This document shows positions 32,711 to 36,904 of a stretch of 36,904 nt of DNA, piece after piece (the stretch's first letter is position 1; every line of letters begins with the position of its first letter). Source of the stretch: Candidatus Heimdallarchaeota archaeon (lineage in GTDB: Archaea > Asgardarchaeota > Heimdallarchaeia > Heimdallarchaeales > Heimdallarchaeaceae); assembly GCA_023705905.1 (NCBI GenBank), contig BPTK01000010.1:1-36904 (forward strand), read 5' to 3'. Position numbers and translations under genes: made by a program. The notes beneath the pieces were generated by a model. It was not told the DNA's origin and did no database searches. It saw only the letters and a list, made by a program, of their open reading frames with translations.

Positions 32711-33342
32711 ATACTAAAGAATTTTTGGATGAGAAGTATACCGTTAAACCTTTACAAATCCTTGATGATGAATCTCTAATAACATTATTGGATGACCCTA
32801 AGTATGCTCCTATCATGAGAATATTGAGGGAAAAACCATTTACTATTAAGGAAATTCGTGCAAGATACAATGCCAAACGAAAAAAACCAAAAGAAGAAGT
32901 TACAATAAGACAGCACATAAAAATACTTGAAGATTCAGGTTTGATTGTTAAAGCAGGCCAAAGTATAACTGAAGGCAAAATAGCTGCTGAGAATCTTTAT
33001 GGTAGATCTGCTAGATTTTACTTTCCAGTAATTTTATCGGAGTCTTTTTGGGAATCAGATGAGAACCAGTTTATTACTGAAAAAGTACTTCAAATACTTA
33101 ACTTTGTAGAGACAAAGAACAAACCTACAATTGAATCCCTCAGAAAACTGCTTCATTCTATCTATTCAAAAACAGAGTTAGAGATTGCCCAAGTTTTTGA
33201 AAAGTTTGAGGAAGAAATTTCTGAAAGTCTCTCTGATAGCCCGTTTAACGAAATTCGGCACATAGCTAATTTCATGATGTTGCTTGTTTTATTAACTAAT
33301 TCCAGTATCTATAAAACAGATTTAGAAGATAACTTTTATTAA
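32707..33342 (+). CDS. Winged-helix transcriptional regulator, paralogue 3 of 3
   Basis: 211 residues. The winged helix has APIMRILREKPFTIKEIRARY, TIRQHIKILEDSGLIVKAGQ and the wing SITEGKIAAENLYGRSARFYFPV; the C-terminal region ELEIAQVFEKFEEEISESLS parallels the other two. Its ATG lies within the ATGA overlap with paralogue 2. The sequence has diverged most from the family blocks (REKPF in place of RDGP), suggesting a distinct target or ligand. Confidence 0.82.
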   Translation: MNTKEFLDEKYTVKPLQILDDESLITLLDDPKYAPIMRILREKPFTIKEIRARYNAKRKKPKEEVTIRQHIKILEDSGLIVKAGQSITEGKIAAENLYGRSARFYFPVILSESFWESDENQFITEKVLQILNFVETKNKPTIESLRKLLHSIYSKTELEIAQVFEKFEEEISESLSDSPFNEIRHIANFMMLLVLLTNSSIYKTDLEDNFY

Positions 33343-33406
33343 AGCTGTGAGAATTCTTATTCAACTCGTTCTTGAGTAACGATAAATCATGTAGGATTGC
33401 TAGTTT

Positions 33407-34447
33407 ATGAATATTAAATCGTTTGAAGCAAGAAAAGTACAAGAACCTCAACTTCAAGAACTCTATGATCTGGAGTGCTCTGTTCGAGAAGAAATCTTTC
33501 CTGACGATGAACACCCAACTTTCAAACTTTGGAAAAATATCATGCTCAGTCTAAATGCTCTTTATACAGTCCACAGGTGGCTAGCTGTTTCTGATAGAAA
33601 AGAGAAAATACTTGGCTATGGTCGTTTGAGTTATCCTAACGAGAATTCGCCTATGTTTGAAGGCATGAAAAACACCTCGAATTTTAATATTATAGTAAAA
33701 GCAGACGAACGAAGAAAAGGCATCGGCAATTCTTTGCTTTCTCAAATTGTTGCTAAATCTGAGAGTTTGAATCGACCAATTCTACAAAATGTGGTAAATC
33801 ATAAATCTGGAAAAGCATTTTGTGATCACTTTGAATGTACTGTTGCATCAGAACGTTCTGTTAACCGTCTTTATCTTGAAGATGTTAATTGGAAGAGAAT
33901 GAGAGAATGGGTTGAGTTAGGGAAAATTAAAGCTCATAATGTCAAAATAGAAACATTTGAAGACGTTCCAAAAGCAGATCTTGACGAGTTTTGCAATGTT
34001 TATACACTCACTGAGAATCAAGCTCCTGATTATGAAACGGGTGATTATCAAGCATTAATGATCACACCTGAGAGTAGAAGACATAACGAAAAGATGTATA
34101 GAGATAAAGGATATATCTGGACTACAAAAATAGTTAAAGAAGAAAATGGTTCCATCAGTGGATTAACTGAGATATTTTACAATCCTGATATCCCAAATAT
34201 GGTTGAACAGGAATTAACTGGAGTTTTGCCAGAATATAGAGAACGAGGATTAGGAAAATGGCTTAAAGCCGCAATGATCTTTTACGTTAAAACTCAATAT
34301 CCTTCCATAACCTTCGTACAGACTGGAAATGCGAAAAACAATGAAGTGATGAATGTGATTAATGAACGGATGGGTTTTAGACCTGTATGTGAGCAATTCC
34401 TTGTAAAGCTAGATATTAACAAAATAAAAGGCAAATTGGAAGACTAG
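33407..34447 (+). CDS. Tandem GNAT acetyltransferase (mycothiol-synthase-like architecture)
   Basis: 346 residues forming two GNAT domains. Domain 1 has the acetyl-CoA loop VKADERRKGIGNSLLSQI (about 97-115). Domain 2 has TGVLPEYRERGLGKWLKAAM (about 281-300), followed by TGNAKNNEVMNVINERMGFRPV, the classic C-terminal GNAT signature. Both R-x-x-G-x-G loops are intact. In tandem GNATs often only one domain is active. AGGATTGC before the ATG supports the start. The substrate is unknown. It lies between the winged-helix cluster and the second FDPPG module, in convergent orientation to the latter. Confidence 0.88.
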   Translation: MNIKSFEARKVQEPQLQELYDLECSVREEIFPDDEHPTFKLWKNIMLSLNALYTVHRWLAVSDRKEKILGYGRLSYPNENSPMFEGMKNTSNFNIIVKADERRKGIGNSLLSQIVAKSESLNRPILQNVVNHKSGKAFCDHFECTVASERSVNRLYLEDVNWKRMREWVELGKIKAHNVKIETFEDVPKADLDEFCNVYTLTENQAPDYETGDYQALMITPESRRHNEKMYRDKGYIWTTKIVKEENGSISGLTEIFYNPDIPNMVEQELTGVLPEYRERGLGKWLKAAMIFYVKTQYPSITFVQTGNAKNNEVMNVINERMGFRPVCEQFLVKLDINKIKGKLED

Positions 34448-34454
34448 ATGAATT

Positions 34455-35531
34455 TTACAATCGTTTCTTAATCCATTCTAAAGGTAGTTCTAGAACTTCA
34501 GTTTTGGATGCTTTCCATTCCTTCTTTTCCGTATTATATGAATCACCATAAAAATAGTATAATTTGCTCTTGTAATGATCTAGTCTATAAAAATCGAGTT
34601 TTTCTGAGATGGACCACAAAAAATTGCTGAATTGTGATGTATAGGTTGGAGGTATGTTCATTCTCCAAATAAAACCATCCGAGAGTAAATTGAATCCTGT
34701 ATCGAATGGAATAGGTGATGTTTTCAAAATGTTAAATAGTTTTGTTCTGTTGATTTCTGAGCATTTTCCTCTAAATAGAACCAGATCGACTGGTTGAACT
34801 TTTGCTCTTCTATAAAGCAGAACATAGTCCGTTACGCTTTCATTTAGAAAAGCCATTCTTCTTGAAATCCTTACAGGTGTAACTTGAAATTTTTCTGCAA
34901 GATCATTGTGCGCTTGCTTAGCATTAATAGTCATCTCTCTTAATAATTTCAAGTCTAGATTTTGAATTCTATTAAGGACACTTATCTCCTGTTCTAACCT
35001 AGTATCAATTGTGTCAGAAGCTTCTTCATAATTTTCTTTCCATGGTTGGATATCCCAAACCCATTCACCTTTCTTATTATCATAAAACTCGAATTCAGGC
35101 GTAGTACTCGTTTTGAATTCCTCTGCTTGAATTTTTTCAAACTCTTCTATTATGTTTAAATCTTTCAATTTTATGAATAAAGCTTCTAGATAGCGAATTG
35201 AGTTATTCGGAATGTTAAATTGTAGAAATAACCCCTGATACGTACCCAAAATTCTATTTCGATAACTCGTGAAATCATGGAAATCTGCAAGTTTTTCCAA
35301 TAATTCTATTTTTGCAAGATCTGCAACTTTGACTAAAAACGATACTGTTTCAAGACCAAGTGTTTCTGGTTTAAATTTGGCTCTAATCCCCTCAATATAT
35401 TCATTCTCAACAAGATACTGATAGCGTGATTTTGCTGTTTTATCAGTAATTTCCAAAGCTACAGCTATTTGTGAGAAATTAGCTTTTGGATGTTTTTGTA
35501 AGAATTGAAAAAGTGCATAATAGGGAATCAT
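34455..35531 (-). CDS. Long dual-HTH regulator, paralogue of 3465-4703
   Basis: 358 residues. The N-terminal winged helix is YALFQFLQKHPKANFSQIAVA, then EITDKTAKSRYQYLVENEYI, followed by the Lrp-like strand FKPETLGLETVSFLVKV. A second HTH lies near residue 200 (LKLLREMTINAKQAHNDLAE, then FQVTPVRISRRMAFL). The C-terminal NIPPTYTSQFSNFLWSISEK and LDFYRLDHYKSKLYYFYGD block matches the SLPPYYQIRMSYWMRNHYEN region of the left-hand paralogue. GTG at 35546 is in frame; ATG at 35531 has GGTTGAG just upstream. It starts within 20 nt of the secreted FDPPG gene's stop, so they are one operon. Unlike the left copy there is no receiver gene after it. Confidence 0.8.
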   Translation of the reverse strand: MIPYYALFQFLQKHPKANFSQIAVALEITDKTAKSRYQYLVENEYIEGIRAKFKPETLGLETVSFLVKVADLAKIELLEKLADFHDFTSYRNRILGTYQGLFLQFNIPNNSIRYLEALFIKLKDLNIIEEFEKIQAEEFKTSTTPEFEFYDNKKGEWVWDIQPWKENYEEASDTIDTRLEQEISVLNRIQNLDLKLLREMTINAKQAHNDLAEKFQVTPVRISRRMAFLNESVTDYVLLYRRAKVQPVDLVLFRGKCSEINRTKLFNILKTSPIPFDTGFNLLSDGFIWRMNIPPTYTSQFSNFLWSISEKLDFYRLDHYKSKLYYFYGDSYNTEKKEWKASKTEVLELPLEWIKKRL

Positions 35532-35547
35532 AAATCTCAACCGCACT

Positions 35548-36003
35548 TTATGTTATTCTTATTCCTATGTATGGGTCTCCTTCACTTCCACCTGGTGGGT
35601 CAAATACTAATACATCAGTAACAGCAAACCAGCCATTATTATTAGAAACAAGTGTTGCTTCAACTGTGTAGTCTCCTGACTCAGTTGCATAGTTATAGAA
35701 TGTAAACTCAAGAGTAAGGGTCTCTAAAGATGTTATTATGTGAAGAATAACAATTTCTTCCTCACCATTTGGATTAATCAAGGTAACTTTGAGATAATAA
35801 TTTTCAGTGTTTGAATCAGTTTGTACGGTAACAGTTATGGTTGTAAAAATATCAAAACCAATGTAGTAGGCATCGTTAATTATGACATTGTGGATCTCGG
35901 TATCCATGCTTCTAAGTCCTTGAGTGGATACTGCACCTAATGAAATGCAGAATGTTGATAAGAGAAGAAAAATTAGCGATAATGTACGAATCTTTTTCAT
36001 CAT
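35548..36003 (-). CDS. Small secreted protein with FDPPG motif (module copy 2)
   Basis: 151 residues. Signal peptide at 1-28 (MMKKIRTLSLIFLLLSTFCI...). The mature part is beta-rich with Asn/Thr-rich strands, a FYNYATESGDYTVEA block that corresponds to FINVAFESGWYDLYA of copy 1, and FDPPGG at 134-139. It lacks the DLDDDGKEDD loop of copy 1. The length and motif position are the same within two residues. It lies 79 nt downstream of the caspase-like protease gene; AGGGAAAATTTCT before the ATG and a possible TATA element (ACTTAAATAAT near 36020) suggest it can also have its own promoter. It may be a ligand-binding or protease-associated secreted protein; no named family. Confidence 0.75.
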   Translation of the reverse strand: MMKKIRTLSLIFLLLSTFCISLGAVSTQGLRSMDTEIHNVIINDAYYIGFDIFTTITVTVQTDSNTENYYLKVTLINPNGEEEIVILHIITSLETLTLEFTFYNYATESGDYTVEATLVSNNNGWFAVTDVLVFDPPGGSEGDPYIGIRIT

Positions 36004-36082
36004 AGAAATTTTCCCTAATTATTATTTAAGTTTATCCGAAAAATTTCAAAAAAAAGAAGTAGAGAAAACTCTACCTAGGTGA

Positions 36083-36883
36083 TTAAAGAAAGAAGTCAAT
36101 AGCAGTATTACCATCGAACTCTAGAGGTGTATCCCCACCATCGAATGGATAAACTGATGATGCGTAATCAAAAGTTGCTTCCAAGGATGCTGTTCCACCG
36201 AATTGTCCAATGAGTGTATCTTCTAGGAAATAATACGTCCATGCACCATTCTCATATGCTGTCATATCATATCCGTATCCATCGTCTGTACAAGTAGTTG
36301 TTAGGTATACTTTAGCTGCGTTTGCATTTAGCATTACTTCATTCATTCCTCCTGCATAGCAGTGATCTAGAAAGATGAATGTATTACTGATTGAGGGAGC
36401 CATCATACTTTGTAGTTCTGAATCATAGATTAATCCGTCTTCTCCAAGTTCTCCTCCAGAAGTGTCCCACATACACAATACTTGAACATAGATTCTGTCT
36501 CTTCTACGTTGAGCGCCGATGTTTATATGAGATCCATGTCCTGAACTTATGAATGCAACAATATCATTTTCATCTGCTTGTGCTATGATTGTTGCCCAAG
36601 CGTTTTTCACGTTGTATTCAGTTGCTAATCCATCATGTTGAGGATAGTTTGCAGGATTTGAATCTCCTAAAAGTGTAATGTCATATTCTAGTGGACTCAA
36701 ATAGTTATACCAATCAGTGGCATCTTCATCACAGAAAGAAAGATCGCTAATAACTTTATAATCACTAATTCCTATAATCAGTGCGTATTTATCTACTGGA
36801 TCTTCCAGACCTTGAACAGCTGAAATTGTTGTGACCAATATAACCAAAGTAATGATTCCGAATAAAAATGCTTTTTTCTTCAT
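36083..36883 (-). CDS. Secreted caspase-like (clan CD) cysteine protease
   Basis: 266 residues from the ATG at 36883 (a GTG at 36892 lies in the ribosome-site sequence). Residues 1-24 are a signal peptide (KKKAFLFGIITLVILVTTIS). The caspase fold starts at KYALIIGISDY, followed by DEDATDWYNYL. The catalytic His116 is in FISSGHGS and Cys175 in FLDHCYAGG, both with the typical beta-strand before them. The arrangement fits family C14 (metacaspase-like) or the related C13 group, and the length indicates the catalytic domain alone. In an archaeon this is a protease acting outside the cell or on the outer membrane face. It is first in a probable operon with the FDPPG protein and the dual-HTH regulator. 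No inhibitor or pro-domain is visible. Confidence 0.88.
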   Translation of the reverse strand: MKKKAFLFGIITLVILVTTISAVQGLEDPVDKYALIIGISDYKVISDLSFCDEDATDWYNYLSPLEYDITLLGDSNPANYPQHDGLATEYNVKNAWATIIAQADENDIVAFISSGHGSHINIGAQRRRDRIYVQVLCMWDTSGGELGEDGLIYDSELQSMMAPSISNTFIFLDHCYAGGMNEVMLNANAAKVYLTTTCTDDGYGYDMTAYENGAWTYYFLEDTLIGQFGGTASLEATFDYASSVYPFDGGDTPLEFDGNTAIDFFL

Positions 36884-36904
36884 TTTACTCACTTTTGTCG
36901 GGTA

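Noticed and set aside
36083-36883. Caspase-like gene as a CRISPR- or CBASS-type defence effector
   Set aside because: It has a signal peptide and no linked sensor, nucleotide cyclase or effector genes.
1-36904. tRNA, rRNA genes or CRISPR arrays
   Set aside because: No T-loop/anticodon patterns, rRNA blocks or regularly spaced repeats were found when reading both strands.

Overview
The window looks like a chromosome segment from an AT-rich archaeon, most likely an Asgard lineage (Heimdallarchaeia-like is my guess). The reasons are: an Arf/Sar-type small GTPase with intact G1-G5 motifs; TATA boxes about 25 nt upstream of start codons, often giving leaderless or very short-leader mRNAs; archaeal-type HTH expansions; and bacterial-like catabolic genes (frlB/frlD, pepT, tldD/tldE) under archaeal promoters. 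The lineage is inferred; there is no rRNA or tRNA gene here.

Left part (1-5.3 kb, all minus strand): an ABC exporter operon (ATPase, ABC-2 permease and a membrane protein cut by the left edge) behind a promoter whose TATA box is flanked by TTTGC/GCAAA inverted repeats. Next is a three-gene block: a small secreted protein ending in an FDPPG motif, a long dual-HTH regulator, and a stand-alone response-regulator receiver.

Region 5.6-11.6 kb is catabolic: an ArgE/DapE-type M20 peptidase, a GNAT, an M20D amidohydrolase, an frlB-frlD operon for fructoselysine (Amadori product) breakdown, and an AAC(3)-family acetyltransferase. A tnpB-only insertion sequence (11.7-13.0 kb), with codon use and base composition unlike its neighbours, follows. 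It carries a TnpB lacking the usual RuvC-II glutamate and the zinc-finger cysteines.

Region 13-23.3 kb: a HAAS-type membrane protein with its PadR regulator, a methyltransferase, a multi-pass acyltransferase-like protein, the Arf-like GTPase, a methyltransferase with an N-terminal cysteine-rich domain, peptidase T, L-aspartate dehydrogenase and two membrane proteins.

Region 23.5-30.2 kb: a DegV-family gene and a zinc-ribbon membrane-protein gene, each split by one frameshift; the TldD/TldE protease pair; a membrane-anchored PHP phosphoesterase; and small hypotheticals.

Right part (30.2-36.9 kb): three paralogous winged-helix regulators interleaved with tiny basic ORFs, a tandem GNAT, then a second copy of the FDPPG-protein/dual-HTH-regulator module, this time preceded by a secreted caspase-like (clan CD) protease. 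The two FDPPG proteins have nearly equal length (153 and 151 aa) and the motif at the same residue (134-138), and their partner regulators are also homologous. This duplicated module, once with a response regulator and once with a caspase-like protease, is the best candidate in the window for an undescribed system.
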